Shown here piece by piece: positions 1 through 8,585 of a stretch of 64,000 nt of DNA. This DNA comes from Nitrospirota bacterium. GTDB lineage: Bacteria; Nitrospirota; Nitrospiria; Nitrospirales; Nitrospiraceae. The position numbers and the translations under genes were made by a program. Location of the stretch: contig JAPLLG010000008.1 of the NCBI GenBank assembly GCA_026387665.1, forward strand, positions 205,790 through 269,789, written 5' to 3'. Position 1 is the first letter of the stretch. The number at the start of each line of letters is the position of its first letter. The notes below the pieces were generated by a model. That model had not been told where the DNA came from. It ran no database searches and saw nothing but the letters and a program-made list of their open reading frames with translations.

Positions 1-2
1 TG

Positions 3-794
3 GCGCTTCTATTGCTCCTCACGGCGGGCTTCCTCTTGGTCCCTCCCGCGTTTTTGGGATCGGCGATCTATAACTTCGTAGCCCTGGTCGCGCTGGTCTG
101 TCTGATGACGGAGTATCTCTCGGCCCATACCGAATGGTCGCATCGCGCGATGGGGCTCACCTATCTCCTGGGGATCGGGGGCTGGTTGTATTACCAGATC
201 GTGTCCACGACCTATAGTTTCATCGGGACCGTGGCGGCGCCGCCGTTGGTCTACGAGGCCCATCGCGCGGGCGAGGCCTTGATGGTCCTGTCCAGCATCC
301 TGGTGTTTTGGGCCTATGGGCGGGGCGTCTCGTTTCGGACGCGCAATCAGCGGCAGCGCCGCCGCGCCATCTGGTTTTGGGCCACCGCCGGGTCTGTTTT
401 TACGCTGATGCTGTTCCTGGATTATCTGCTCAAGCAGTATGACCCGGGGCTGGCCAACAACATTCGGAAAGCGGCGGACGGCATCGGGTGGATTTTTCAG
501 TTCGGCATGGGCTACACGTTCTTCCTTCCCTTTGCCCTCTACATGGCAGGCCTGTTGTGCTGGGGTTACACGGTTATTAAGCTGCTGACGATGGGGCGGC
601 TGGCCGGCTATGGGATCGGGTTGATGTTTATTGCGGGCTATGCGCTGCTGTACTCGAATCTGACGCTCATGGTGGTGCTTGGCGTGATGCTCTTAACCAT
701 GGACCGGCATCGGCGCGATGCGGCTGATTCGGCGCCGGCGACGAACGCGCCGGTGATCGGCACGCCGGATTCATTGGCGGGCGGACATATCTAA
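3..794 (+). CDS. Integral membrane protein, 5' end outside window
   Basis: The reading frame is open to the window edge, and the first visible codons already encode a hydrophobic helix (ALLLLLT), so the true start lies upstream. About seven hydrophobic segments are separated by short loops, with one basic cytoplasmic-looking loop (RTRNQRQRRR, about residue 110). The C-terminal tail is polar and rich in Ala, Pro and Asp. I recognise no family. It is followed after 26 bases by a TPR gene on the same strand and probably shares its transcript. A membrane role is all that can be supported. Confidence 0.7.
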   Translation, partial: ALLLLLTAGFLLVPPAFLGSAIYNFVALVALVCLMTEYLSAHTEWSHRAMGLTYLLGIGGWLYYQIVSTTYSFIGTVAAPPLVYEAHRAGEALMVLSSILVFWAYGRGVSFRTRNQRQRRRAIWFWATAGSVFTLMLFLDYLLKQYDPGLANNIRKAADGIGWIFQFGMGYTFFLPFALYMAGLLCWGYTVIKLLTMGRLAGYGIGLMFIAGYALLYSNLTLMVVLGVMLLTMDRHRRDAADSAPATNAPVIGTPDSLAGGHI

Positions 795-820
795 CGAACC
801 TTTTTACTATAGGGAATCGT

Positions 821-1630
821 ATGAACGAACCAACCTCTTCTGTTTCCGATCCAGGTCAGACCGTTGTCGATCCGGGCGATCAGCCGTTGAATCCGGACGA
901 AGAAATTGCCGAGATTGAAAAGCTTCTGGCGGTTGAGCCGGACGATTTTCAGGCCCGCTGCCGGTTGGGCGAGCTCTATTTCAGCAAAGGCCGGATGGAC
1001 GATGCGCTTGTCGAGGTCAAGAAATCGATTGAGATGGCGGAGGGCCTCCGCGCCGAAATGAACCGCTCGCTCGCGATGTACTATTCGAATCTGGGCACGA
1101 TCTACGCGACGAAGGCCATGACGGACGAAGCGGAAACCGAGTTCAAACATGCGCTCGAAGTGTTCCCCCACGATGTCCTGGCGCTGTTCAATCTCGGGCG
1201 GGTCTATGCCGACAAAAAGAAGTTCATGGAAGCCAAAGATTATTACGAGCGCCTCGTGGAGATCACCCCGGACGATCCCATGGCCTGGTACAATCTCGCC
1301 GGGGTCTATGTCGAGCTCGACAACCCCCAGGTCTCGGATTACAACACCATCGACATGGCCATCCAGTGCTACATCCGCACGCTCGAACTGGACCCGAAGC
1401 ATCTGGAGGGCAGTTTCAAGCTGATGGAACTGGCGATGAATCACAAGAAGACGGACCTCGCCATCAAGGTCATGGAAGATGCCGTCGAGCAGAATCCCGA
1501 GGAGCCGCTGGCCTACTACAATTTGATCAGCGTCTACGACAAGGCCAAGATGTTCGAACAGGCCGAACAGGCCCGGAATCGGTTGAAGGAACGGTTTTCA
1601 AAGCGGGCCAAAGAGACCAGCGCATCCTAA
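821..1630 (+). CDS. TPR-repeat protein
   Basis: This 269-residue protein is built mainly of tetratricopeptide repeats. At least five helical pairs show the W/L-G-Y-A-P spacing, for example [36 protein letters not shown] and [18 protein letters not shown]. The first 30 residues are low-complexity and acidic, without a clear signal peptide. TPR arrays are protein-protein scaffolds, so the partner cannot be read from the sequence. It lies between a membrane-protein gene and tatA with spacings of 26 and 28 bases, which suggests co-transcription. The start is an ATG preceded by a weak purine stretch. Confidence 0.8.
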   Translation: MNEPTSSVSDPGQTVVDPGDQPLNPDEEIAEIEKLLAVEPDDFQARCRLGELYFSKGRMDDALVEVKKSIEMAEGLRAEMNRSLAMYYSNLGTIYATKAMTDEAETEFKHALEVFPHDVLALFNLGRVYADKKKFMEAKDYYERLVEITPDDPMAWYNLAGVYVELDNPQVSDYNTIDMAIQCYIRTLELDPKHLEGSFKLMELAMNHKKTDLAIKVMEDAVEQNPEEPLAYYNLISVYDKAKMFEQAEQARNRLKERFSKRAKETSAS

Positions 1631-1658
1631 GTTACCCATTCAGACGGAGGAACACACC

Positions 1659-1949
1659 ATGTTTGGGAGTCTTGGTTTTACAGAGTTGATTTTGATCCTG
1701 TTCATCGTGCTGATCATTTTCGGCGCGGGCAAGCTGCCGCAGTTGGGCGAGGGGATCGGCAAGGCGATCAAGGGGTTTAAGAAGTCCGTGCATGAGGCGG
1801 ACCAGATCGAAGCAGACGCTCTCGCCGCTCAAGCGGCCCAGCAGCAGACAGCCGCTGCTCCGCAGCAGGCGATTCCGGAGTCGACGGTGCAAGCAGCCGC
1901 GCCAGTGGCGCAGCCGGTCGAGACCGTTCAATCAGTTTCACGCGGCTAA
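1659..1949 (+). CDS. tatA: Sec-independent translocase protein TatA
   Basis: TatA forms the protein-conducting part of the twin-arginine translocase in the inner membrane. The 96 residues show the family layout: one N-terminal membrane helix (about residues 5-22, [19 protein letters not shown]), the FGxGKLP hinge, an amphipathic helix ([15 protein letters not shown]), and a variable Ala/Gln/Pro-rich tail. The gene has a good ribosome site (ACGGAGG before ATG). It sits between a TPR gene and an NHL-repeat gene; no tatC is visible here. A candidate Tat substrate occurs at 29163 in the same window. The protein could equally be called TatA/E, because the paralogues cannot be separated by eye. Confidence 0.93.
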   Translation: MFGSLGFTELILILFIVLIIFGAGKLPQLGEGIGKAIKGFKKSVHEADQIEADALAAQAAQQQTAAAPQQAIPESTVQAAAPVAQPVETVQSVSRG

Positions 1950-1975
1950 TCAGCCGGGATTAAGGCCACAGGTCT

Positions 1976-3229
1976 ATGGAAACCGAACTCCAGCTCGCAG
2001 TCGGCTATATCGAAACCTTCGCAGGCAACGGCAAGGCCCGGAGCACCGGCGATGGAAAGCGGGCGGTCAAGTCGGGGATTCCCTTGCCCCATCACGCCGC
2101 ATTGGACAAGGACGAGACCTGGTTTTATTTTGCCGAGTCCGGGTCCGATCGCATCAGACGGGTGAGCCTCAAGGAGGGCACCCTCCATAATTTCGCCGGC
2201 ATCGGCGAAACCTGCTACAGCGGCGACGAAGGCCTCTGTGGGGAGGCGGGACTCTATTTGCCGCTCGACGTGGCGTTCGATTCCCACAACGATCTCTATA
2301 TCTGCGATTCCGGCAGCAACCGCATCAGGAAAATCGACCACGAGACCGGCATCATCACCACGATCATCGGCACCGGCCAACATGGCTTCAATGGCGATGG
2401 TCCGGCTCTGGAGACCAATCTCACCTGGCCTGCCGCCATTGCCTTCGATCCCAATGACGTGATGTACATCGCCGATACTCAGGCGCACCGGATCCGCCGC
2501 TACGATCCCAAGACCGGCATGGTCACGACGGTGGCAGGGGCCTGGACTGCCGAAGACGAAGCCCGCGAGCAGCCGCTTGTGGCGCGGAATCTGGTCGTGC
2601 TCTCCGGCGATGCCATCGGCATCGATTTCAGCGACGACCATGGCTGGCTCATGCCTGTTTGTTCGGATGGCTTGGACATGTCCATGTACCTCGACGATGG
2701 CAAGCCCGCGCTGGAGGCCCGCATCTACGATGTCGTCGGGCTTACGGTGAACGGGAAGGGCGATATCATTTTCGTCGACAAGGGCAGCAACCGCGTCCGC
2801 AGCATCGATCACACGACCGGCATCATCTCGACCGTGGCCGGCGTCTGCCGGTACGGCTACGATGGCGACGACAAGCCGGCGATTAGAGCCATGCTCCATG
2901 CGCCGGAAGCCGTGGTGGTCGATCAGCAGGACAATCTCTACATCTCCGACACGATGAATCATCGTGTGCGCAAAGTGGACGTCGCCACCGGTGTGATCAC
3001 GACGGTCGCGGGCAACGGAGATAGCGGTTACGAAGACAAGAATATGGGCGGTTGCGGCGCGGCGCGGTTCGTGGCGAAAGAATCGTCCGGGACCGTGAAG
3101 CATGGCGACGGACTGCTCGGCATCGAGGCCGTCGTGAATTCTCCCGTCGGCCTCTCGCTGGATTCCCAGGGCTATCTCTATATCTGCGAGCGTGGCGAAA
3201 ACAAAATTCGCCGCGTGAAACTCTGGTAG
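1976..3229 (+). CDS. NHL-repeat beta-propeller protein
   Basis: A 417-residue protein made of NHL-type blades. Units repeat the pattern LYICDSGSNRIRKID...G.I.TIIGTG, for example around residues 120-150, 175-200, 260-290 and 320-350, consistent with a six-bladed propeller. Each unit carries the typical G-x-G-D-G-x-A loop. There is no signal peptide, so it appears cytoplasmic unless the start is misplaced. NHL propellers bind proteins or ligands, and the target is unknown here. It follows tatA by 26 bases and precedes a haem-protein gene that has its own candidate promoter. Confidence 0.85.
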   Translation: METELQLAVGYIETFAGNGKARSTGDGKRAVKSGIPLPHHAALDKDETWFYFAESGSDRIRRVSLKEGTLHNFAGIGETCYSGDEGLCGEAGLYLPLDVAFDSHNDLYICDSGSNRIRKIDHETGIITTIIGTGQHGFNGDGPALETNLTWPAAIAFDPNDVMYIADTQAHRIRRYDPKTGMVTTVAGAWTAEDEAREQPLVARNLVVLSGDAIGIDFSDDHGWLMPVCSDGLDMSMYLDDGKPALEARIYDVVGLTVNGKGDIIFVDKGSNRVRSIDHTTGIISTVAGVCRYGYDGDDKPAIRAMLHAPEAVVVDQQDNLYISDTMNHRVRKVDVATGVITTVAGNGDSGYEDKNMGGCGAARFVAKESSGTVKHGDGLLGIEAVVNSPVGLSLDSQGYLYICERGENKIRRVKLW

Positions 3230-3248
3230 CCATCCGCATGCAGTCGGA

Positions 3249-3277
3249 TTGGTCTCGCTCGGGCTTTGTGGTATTCT
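3249..3277 (+). promoter_or_regulatory. Candidate sigma70 promoter of the haem-protein gene
   Basis: TTGGTC (3249-3254) and TATTCT (3272-3277) are separated by 17 bases. The predicted start point lies about 35 bases before the ATG at 3321. The boxes are moderate matches only. Confidence 0.45.
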
Positions 3278-3320
3278 GAGCCCCTCGCGATGGACTCGCG
3301 CGGTCACCCGAGGACCTTGC

Positions 3321-4145
3321 ATGGTGCGTACGACGAAGAGTTCTTCCCGCCCGCTACTGTTGCTCCTATTCATCCTGGTCGTGGCCGGCGTGTTCGTCGG
3401 CTTCGGCGTGCCCCTCGTCAGTTCCGAGGGCATGATCATCCGCGCGCGCCTCGTCGAGGGAGAGCTGCCGGTTGGGCCGGAGGATGCAGCCTGGGCCACA
3501 GTGGCGCCGATGACTATTCCTTTGAGCGGCCAGGTCATTACCAGACCGGTCTGGCCTGAGCCGACGGCGCGGGCCTTGACGGTGCGGACGCTCCATAACG
3601 GCATCGAGATCGCGTTTCTGCTGGAATGGCAGGACAACACGAAGAACGATCGTTTGACGCCAGGGACCTTTCGCGACGGCGTCGCGATCGGGTTGCCGCT
3701 CGGCGATGCCCCCGCATTTTTCTGCATGGGCCAACTCGACCACTACATCAATATCTGGCATTGGAAAGCCGACTGGCAGAGCGATATCGATCGCCGAGCC
3801 GCCCGGGCCTCCGAGAGGGCTCGCGAAGGCGTGCGGACATTCGAAGTCATTCCGCGCCGGGTCTCCTCGGTCGAAGACCTCATTGGCGGGGGCTTCAGCA
3901 CGCTGACAACCAAAGAAAAGCAGGGGCGGGTCCAGGGCAAGGCTGTGTGGAAAGAGGGAGTCTGGCATGTCGTCATGCGCAGACCCCTGGTGAGCGAAGA
4001 GCAGGAGAACGAAGCCAAGCTGATTCCAGGCCGGGTGCAAACCGTGTCCTTCGCCGTCTGGAACGGCGAGAACAAGGAACGAAACGGGCAAAAATCCGTG
4101 GCCCCGTGGTTTCAGCTGGTCATCGACCCTGTGGCGAAGCTTTAG
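3321..4145 (+). CDS. Ethylbenzene-dehydrogenase gamma-like haem-binding protein (NxrC-like)
   Basis: This 274-residue protein begins with a hydrophobic signal or anchor (RPLLLLLFILVVAGVFVGFG) and continues as a beta-rich extracytoplasmic domain. The block FFCMGQLDHYINIWHWKADW (about residues 133-152) is characteristic of the haem-b-binding gamma subunits of DMSO-reductase-family enzymes such as ethylbenzene dehydrogenase, where Met and Lys ligate haem. In Nitrospira, proteins of this family are the candidate gamma subunits of nitrite oxidoreductase. No alpha or beta subunit is encoded nearby. I chose the ATG at 3321, which has AGGA upstream; the longer frame begins inside the candidate promoter. 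Its TAG stop is the first triplet of a dispersed repeat. Two multihaem cytochrome genes follow downstream. Confidence 0.75.
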   Translation: MVRTTKSSSRPLLLLLFILVVAGVFVGFGVPLVSSEGMIIRARLVEGELPVGPEDAAWATVAPMTIPLSGQVITRPVWPEPTARALTVRTLHNGIEIAFLLEWQDNTKNDRLTPGTFRDGVAIGLPLGDAPAFFCMGQLDHYINIWHWKADWQSDIDRRAARASERAREGVRTFEVIPRRVSSVEDLIGGGFSTLTTKEKQGRVQGKAVWKEGVWHVVMRRPLVSEEQENEAKLIPGRVQTVSFAVWNGENKERNGQKSVAPWFQLVIDPVAKL

Positions 4146-4270
4146 CAGGATGCTGAAACAGGCCGCCAGCTTCGTTCTCGGCTCATCGAAATCCTCAACG
4201 TACCCCTGAGGGTACGCCTCCGGTTTCGATTCGCCTGCGGCCTCGCTGACGGCCTGTTTGAGCATCCTGC
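4143..4270 (+). repeat. Structured repeat family A, copy 1
   Basis: Terminal arms GCAGGATGCT and AGCATCCTGC enclose nested complementary arms: AAACAGGCCG/CGGCCTGTTT, ATCGAAA/TTTCGAT and the apical hairpin CGTACCC-CTGA-GGGTACG (4199-4216). The copy starts with the TAG stop of the preceding gene. Confidence 0.85.
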
Positions 4271-4324
4271 GGGAAAAGTGTTTTGGTTGCGATGACCGTA
4301 TCTGTGCCGTAGAGCCGTAGAAAG

Positions 4325-4807
4325 GTGTACACGTTGGAGGATGCTCGTATCGGTTTAGTGAGCGCTCGTACAAAGGCCCTTCGGAGTGGAAGGGCCTTTC
4401 TTTTGTGTCTTGGATTCAGCCTGGGCCTGTTGAGCGGGTTTTCGTCGGCGGCTGAGTCGGAGCCGATGACCGTGGAGGAGGCCGCGAAGCTGGGGGAAGA
4501 TTTCGGCGTGATCGTCGGAGACGTGGACGAGGAAATTAAACGAGAATTGAAGTTGGAACGGGCGCAGGGCGTCGCCGTCTTCGAAGTGATCGGAAACTCG
4601 CGCGCCGACTATGCCGGCATCAAGGTCCGATCCGTCATCAAGGAAATCGACAAGACTGAGATCAGGAACATGCTCGACTTCGGAAAAGCGATCAAACGAG
4701 GGATGAAAGAATGCAACTTCACCGTCGGCACCTATGAGCCGGCCGATCCGGGCGATCCGGTCGGGTGGGGCGTGAATTTTCATTTCGTCGGATGCAGGCG
4801 GGATTAA
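4325..4807 (+). CDS. Secreted PDZ-domain protein
   Basis: The protein has up to 160 residues from a GTG start. A signal-like stretch (RAFLLCLGFSLGLLSGFSSA, about residues 23-42) precedes a mature acidic segment and a PDZ domain (GVAVFEVIGNSRADYAGIKV to about residue 125). There are no protease motifs, so it may be a periplasmic adaptor. It ends three bases before the first pentahaem cytochrome gene, so the two are probably translated from one message. A terminator-like hairpin (4372-4400) lies inside the signal-peptide codons, so the exact start is uncertain: GTG 4325, GTG 4358 and TTG 4403 are all possible. No clear ribosome site decides between them. Confidence 0.7.
   Translation: MYTLEDARIGLVSARTKALRSGRAFLLCLGFSLGLLSGFSSAAESEPMTVEEAAKLGEDFGVIVGDVDEEIKRELKLERAQGVAVFEVIGNSRADYAGIKVRSVIKEIDKTEIRNMLDFGKAIKRGMKECNFTVGTYEPADPGDPVGWGVNFHFVGCRRD
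4372..4405 (+). terminator. Terminator-like hairpin inside a 5' coding region
   Basis: AAAGGCCCTT and AAGGGCCTTT form a perfect 10-bp stem around an 8-base loop, followed by CTTTTG. It resembles an intrinsic terminator or attenuator but overlaps the codons of the PDZ protein's signal peptide. Confidence 0.5.
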
Positions 4808-4809
4808 GC

Positions 4810-6117
4810 ATGTTACGACGCAGCAGCTCCGTACAACGAATGGCCTTGGGTTTGGTCTTCCTGCTTATTGTGGGCCTCATCGCCCTGTTTCAAGGGCCTG
4901 CCATCGCCCAGAAGTCAGAGGTTAAGGCGTCGTCCGATTGGGTGGAGGAAATCGAAAAGATCTTCATCAGATCGGAAGACTGCAAGCAATGCCACGATCG
5001 GCATTATGAAGAGTGGAAGGGCGTGCGCGAACAGACGCCGGATCTCAAGACCTTTGGCCGGGTCGATGCGGCTCTTCTGCACGGCACCTCGCTGGAGTCG
5101 CCGGTCTTCCGCACCGTGTTGGGCGTCTGGCTCCAGACTAATCCGACCACCGATGAGCGCCGACGCTGTCTCTCCTGTCATGTGCCCTCGACTACCGTCT
5201 TCCCGCAACATGCCGAAAAGATCGTGGCCCAGGTGTTGGCCGGCAAGCCGCAAGTGGAGGGCATCGGCTGCGCCTCCTGCCATCTGATCAAGCAGGTCGA
5301 GCAGACCAAGGATTCTCCGCCGTCGTTCAAGATCGAGCCTGGCAAGATGATCTATGGCCCCTATGCGGACCCGGAGGAAAACCTCGTCCATCCTGCGATG
5401 CAGTCCGATCTGTTCCGCGGCGCGAACTATTGTGCCTCCTGCCACTTCGATAAGGTGAAGGATGTGACGCAGAAGGATTTGGCAGGGGAGATTTTACAGG
5501 GGACGGTGTGCCAGGACTGCCATATGGAGCCGTCCACCGGCAGTTCCACCTCGCGGCGCGGCTCCATGACCCGCGCGATCGGCCGGCATTGGTTCCGCGG
5601 CGTGGTGATCCCCGGCACACTCCTCAAGAATCGCAACCTCCAAGCCGAATGGATGCCCCGTGTGGATCTTGAGGCCACCAAGTCTGCCTCTGCGGTGGAG
5701 GGAACGGCGCTGGTGAAAGTCGGCAGCCTCCCGCACAGTTTTCCGGACGGAGACCCGGTGCTCAAGCAATTCTATCTGGTTCTGACCGCCAAGGATGCGC
5801 AGGGCAAGGTGCTGAAGGAAGAGACCAAGCAGTTCGGTTTGCCCTACGACAAGATTCTCCGCGGTCCGATTCCCGACCCCTTCATCAAGGGCGGCCATAC
5901 GAGAAAAGTGCCCTTCTCCCTGGCGATTCCGGCCGGCACGACGGCCGCCTCGATTGAAGCGGTCTTGAACTATGCGTTGATCCCGACGCCGGAGCCCGCG
6001 CTCAAGGAGAAGTATCTCGCCACCCTGGCGACCGACAAAGAGCGGGAGAGCGCGAAGAAGATTTTCGATGAGTATACGCAGCCACGGTTGCTGACGTACC
6101 GAGCCAAAACACTCTGA
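4810..6117 (+). CDS. Pentahaem c-type cytochrome (cytochrome c554-like), paralogue 1
   Basis: The 435-residue exported protein has an N-terminal signal or anchor (MALGLVFLLIVGLIALF) and five CxxCH haem motifs: CKQCH (residues 58-62), CLSCH, CASCH, CASCH and CQDCH, all in the first half. Additional His residues may serve as distal ligands. The C-terminal half is a beta-rich domain starting near VKVGSLPHSFPDGD, without hemes. The start was set at the ATG at 4810, three bases after the upstream stop; an earlier in-frame ATG at 4765 would lie inside the PDZ gene. It is 23 bases upstream of a clear paralogue, so the pair probably acts in the same periplasmic electron-transfer chain. Confidence 0.9.
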   Translation: MLRRSSSVQRMALGLVFLLIVGLIALFQGPAIAQKSEVKASSDWVEEIEKIFIRSEDCKQCHDRHYEEWKGVREQTPDLKTFGRVDAALLHGTSLESPVFRTVLGVWLQTNPTTDERRRCLSCHVPSTTVFPQHAEKIVAQVLAGKPQVEGIGCASCHLIKQVEQTKDSPPSFKIEPGKMIYGPYADPEENLVHPAMQSDLFRGANYCASCHFDKVKDVTQKDLAGEILQGTVCQDCHMEPSTGSSTSRRGSMTRAIGRHWFRGVVIPGTLLKNRNLQAEWMPRVDLEATKSASAVEGTALVKVGSLPHSFPDGDPVLKQFYLVLTAKDAQGKVLKEETKQFGLPYDKILRGPIPDPFIKGGHTRKVPFSLAIPAGTTAASIEAVLNYALIPTPEPALKEKYLATLATDKERESAKKIFDEYTQPRLLTYRAKTL

Positions 6118-6139
6118 GCCGTTGAAGTAGAAGGGCTGC

Positions 6140-7375
6140 ATGATGGGACGAAATTTGATGGGTGTGAAGCTCGGGATCGGCGCGGTGATCGTGGCGGCCT
6201 TGTGTCTGTCGCAGTGGCTCGATCATGCCCTCTATGCGCAAGAGGCTCCCAAGCCCACCCTTGAAAAGGCCTTTCCCAGCTCCAGTAAGTGCAAGCGCTG
6301 CCATGAGCGCGTGTTTGAAGAATGGGAAACCTCGCCGCTGTCGAAGTCCATTCATTCCCCGGCCTTCCGCGCCTCCCTCGATGCATTCCTGGCGTCCCCG
6401 GCAGGGAAAGACAAGGCCCTCTGCTTCCGCTGCCATGCGCCGCACGTGCGCGAATTCCCTGAGCAGGCGCAGCTCTTCATCGATCAGGCCAAGGCCGGCG
6501 ACCCCTCGCTGGACGGGGTGGCCTGCGCGCAATGCCACTTGATCAAGCAGGTCGATCGGACCAAACAGCCGCCGGAGCCCAAGTACGAGCTCGGGAGCAA
6601 GACGCTCTACGGTCCCTATAAGGACTTTGTGCAGAACTTGGCCCACCAGTCGATGGAGCTGGGGCTGTTTCAGAAATCCGATCTCTGCCTCAACTGCCAC
6701 CAGTCTGTTCCATCGGCGGCCAACTTAGGCAAGAGCAACGACCTGCTGGGCAACTGGGATCAGAGCAAGGCGGTGAAATCCGGCAAGGAATGCCAGAGCT
6801 GCCACATGCCGGAGCAGGTCGGGGAGTCGGCCAACGGGGAGAAGAAGCGGAAAACCGCGAACCATACCTTCCCCGGACGGATCGGCAAGCTCCGCCAGGA
6901 AGCGGCCAAGCTGGATGTCCAGACCAAAATCGACGGCGACAAGACCATCGTCACGGTGAAGGTGCAGAGTCTCGTGCCGCACAGTTTGCCGACCACCCAT
7001 CCGGCCTGGGCGAGCGTGGCGCTGGATCTGGATATCAAAGGAAAGAATCTGAAGACCGTCTTTACCGACAAGCGGGTCTATGGCCGGGTCTATCAGGATG
7101 CCAAGGGGCAGAAGACCAGCTTCGATTTCGAAGCGGTCAAGGTCCTGGAAGATACGGTCTTGAAGCCGGAAGAAACCCGCGTCGAGACCTTCACCTTCCC
7201 CACGCCGAAAGACACCAAGACTTTCGACGTCGAAGTGACCCTCAACTACGCGCCGATCACCGGCTCAGCCTCCTTCCTGCAGCGAGTCGAAGCGGAGTCC
7301 TCCAAAGGCTCGCAAGATCCCGTCTTCCAGTCGATCGAGATCGTGAAGTTCGCGGAGAATATATCAGTCAAGTAG
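6140..7375 (+). CDS. Pentahaem c-type cytochrome, paralogue 2
   Basis: This 411-residue protein has a hydrophobic N-terminus (LGIGAVIVAALCLSQWL) and five CxxCH sites: CKRCH (51-55), CFRCH, CAQCH, CLNCH and CQSCH. They are spaced as in the preceding paralogue, and the CAQCHLIKQVD block matches CASCHLIKQVE there. The C-terminal domain again contains a VxSLVPHSLP motif. The tandem arrangement suggests duplication followed by divergence. It probably transfers electrons in the periplasm; the redox partner is unknown, though the haem-binding gamma-like protein at 3321 is a candidate. The signal cleavage is probably after LYAQ. Confidence 0.9.
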   Translation: MMGRNLMGVKLGIGAVIVAALCLSQWLDHALYAQEAPKPTLEKAFPSSSKCKRCHERVFEEWETSPLSKSIHSPAFRASLDAFLASPAGKDKALCFRCHAPHVREFPEQAQLFIDQAKAGDPSLDGVACAQCHLIKQVDRTKQPPEPKYELGSKTLYGPYKDFVQNLAHQSMELGLFQKSDLCLNCHQSVPSAANLGKSNDLLGNWDQSKAVKSGKECQSCHMPEQVGESANGEKKRKTANHTFPGRIGKLRQEAAKLDVQTKIDGDKTIVTVKVQSLVPHSLPTTHPAWASVALDLDIKGKNLKTVFTDKRVYGRVYQDAKGQKTSFDFEAVKVLEDTVLKPEETRVETFTFPTPKDTKTFDVEVTLNYAPITGSASFLQRVEAESSKGSQDPVFQSIEIVKFAENISVK

Positions 7376-7450
7376 GCGAGAGGCTTAGAGTACGAAGACT
7401 TGGCCTATCGCCTCTAGCTTCGTGCCGCTCGTCCGATTTAGGAGGTGGGG

Positions 7451-7735
7451 CTAGTCGTAGTGGGTCCACATGCGCAGGACTTTGACGATCTTCTCTTGTT
7501 CGAGGACTTGATAGACGAGCCTATGCTGGATGTTAATCCTGCGAGGATAGGCGCCGGCCAAATCACCGATTAGTTTTTCGTAGGGGGGAGGGGTTTGAAA
7601 CGGATTCTTGCGTAAGAGGTCAAGCAGACGTTCGGTTTTATCTCGCAGGCCTGCCGCCGCGTTTTTCTTCGAGTCCTGCTGCGCTTGTTTGGTAAAGACC
7701 AGTTCCCATTTCACCAGGGGAGTTCTTTCGCGCAT
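7451..7735 (-). CDS. yoeB: YoeB/Txe-family toxin (mRNA interferase)
   Basis: Toxin of a type II toxin-antitoxin pair; YoeB enzymes cleave mRNA in the ribosomal A site. From the chosen ATG (7735) it is 94 residues, slightly longer than E. coli YoeB. Family signatures are visible: VKWELVFTKQAQQD at the N-terminus, YEKLIGDLAGAYPRRI in the middle, INIQHRLVYQV, and the terminal HY pair (MWTHYD). These contain the Glu, Arg, His and Tyr expected at the active site. The start overlaps the end of the antitoxin gene by 25 bases, the usual coupling. A longer frame upstream lies inside the antitoxin and was not used. Confidence 0.88.
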   Translation of the reverse strand: MRERTPLVKWELVFTKQAQQDSKKNAAAGLRDKTERLLDLLRKNPFQTPPPYEKLIGDLAGAYPRRINIQHRLVYQVLEQEKIVKVLRMWTHYD

Positions 7736-7953
7736 TTCCCAACCGGGGTCGCGAGGCCTTTGCGAATGGATTGCCTCATGCGGGAGATGGAGAGCAGATA
7801 GACCGTTTCCTGGATGGCTCGCCAATCATCCTCGGAGACGAGCACCGCACTTGAGCGTTTCCCCGCAATCATGATTGGTTCATGAGATGAAGCCGTTTCA
7901 TCGATGAGACGATATAATTTCGACCGTGCAGCGCTTGCTTTGAGGGTTGTCAT
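7711..7953 (-). CDS. yefM: YefM/Phd-family antitoxin
   Basis: An 80-residue antitoxin that would neutralise the overlapping YoeB-like toxin and repress their promoter. The N-terminal Phd/YefM fold is evident: LKASAARSKLYRLIDE, then EPIMIAGKRSSAVLVSEDDW, the typical 'hxIxGkrxxaVLxSxxdW' core. The C-terminal part, which wraps the toxin, is short and basic (ISRMRQSIRKGLATP). It is the first gene of the pair, and a candidate promoter with a palindrome lies directly upstream (7989-8022). Confidence 0.88.
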   Translation of the reverse strand: MTTLKASAARSKLYRLIDETASSHEPIMIAGKRSSAVLVSEDDWRAIQETVYLLSISRMRQSIRKGLATPVGKCAKELPW

Positions 7954-7988
7954 GTCGTCTGCTCCTCATCCTCTCCGTTGGTATCTGC

Positions 7989-8022
7989 ATAATACGGTAC
8001 GTGATTGCGTACGCACTGTCAA
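7989..8022 (-). promoter_or_regulatory. Candidate promoter/operator of the yefM-yoeB pair
   Basis: On the minus strand a perfect TTGACA (8022-8017) is followed by an inverted repeat GTACG/CGTAC (7997-8012) and TATTAT (7994-7989). The 22-base spacing is long for sigma70, so the true -10 is uncertain. The palindrome position would suit autorepression. Confidence 0.35.
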
Positions 8023-8100
8023 GGGAGCGAAGAGAAGTTGGTGCCGGTGTGTAGCAGCCGGTTGCGTACGATGCTTCACGAGATACGTGTCACGAAGGGT

Positions 8101-8219
8101 GTTCAAAAAGCCTGTCCAGCAAGGCCGCAGCGAGTGAAGGGCCGAGGCATACCCGGAGGGTATGTTGAGGGTCTGAACGAAGCGAGAACGAAGCTGGCGG
8201 GCTTTTTGACTGCCCGCTA
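8101..8219 (-). repeat. Structured repeat family A, copy 2
   Basis: Minus-strand copy. It starts with the TAG stop of the 8217-8471 gene, then runs through CAAAAAGCCCGCCAGC, an apical hairpin CATACCC/GGGTATG (8148-8164) and the complementary arm GCTGGACAGGCTTTTTG. The outermost arm is degenerate. Confidence 0.8.
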
Positions 8220-8471
8220 GTCGGAGATGACGCTGGAGCCCGGCGACTTCATCTTAAAGATCTGCACGGCATTATACATGCCCTTCGCCGGGTGGTTGAG
8301 GATGAGGCGGGAATTAGTAATGTGGGTGTCGAGCAGCTCGTATTGCCCCCCGCTGAAATAGATGTCGCAGTCGTCGATCGCGCAGTTTTTGTAGACGTGG
8401 TTGTCCAGCGACAGCTTCGCCTTGCTGAACGTCTGCCCATCAATGACGATGTAATTCGGTTCCATTCCCAT
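8217..8471 (-). CDS. Small hypothetical protein
   Basis: An 84-residue protein of unknown function. It opens with MGMEPNYIVIDGQTF and contains repeated short beta-like segments (YKNCAIDDCDIYFSGG, YELLDTHITNSRLIL), suggestive of a short right-handed beta-helix. That fold is a guess. There is no signal peptide. A GGAGG site lies just before the two in-frame ATGs at 8471 and 8465; either could be used. The TAG stop is the first triplet of a family A repeat. It stands alone between that repeat and a non-coding stretch. Confidence 0.55.
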   Translation of the reverse strand: MGMEPNYIVIDGQTFSKAKLSLDNHVYKNCAIDDCDIYFSGGQYELLDTHITNSRLILNHPAKGMYNAVQIFKMKSPGSSVISD

Positions 8472-8585
8472 AGGCCCTCCACCTGCGCGAACTATAACAA
8501 CTCTCTTTTTGATCCGCAAACTAACCCACTTCAATGGAAAAATGCGGCCGTTTGCGTTTTCATTTCAGTTTCGTTCTTTTTTGAG

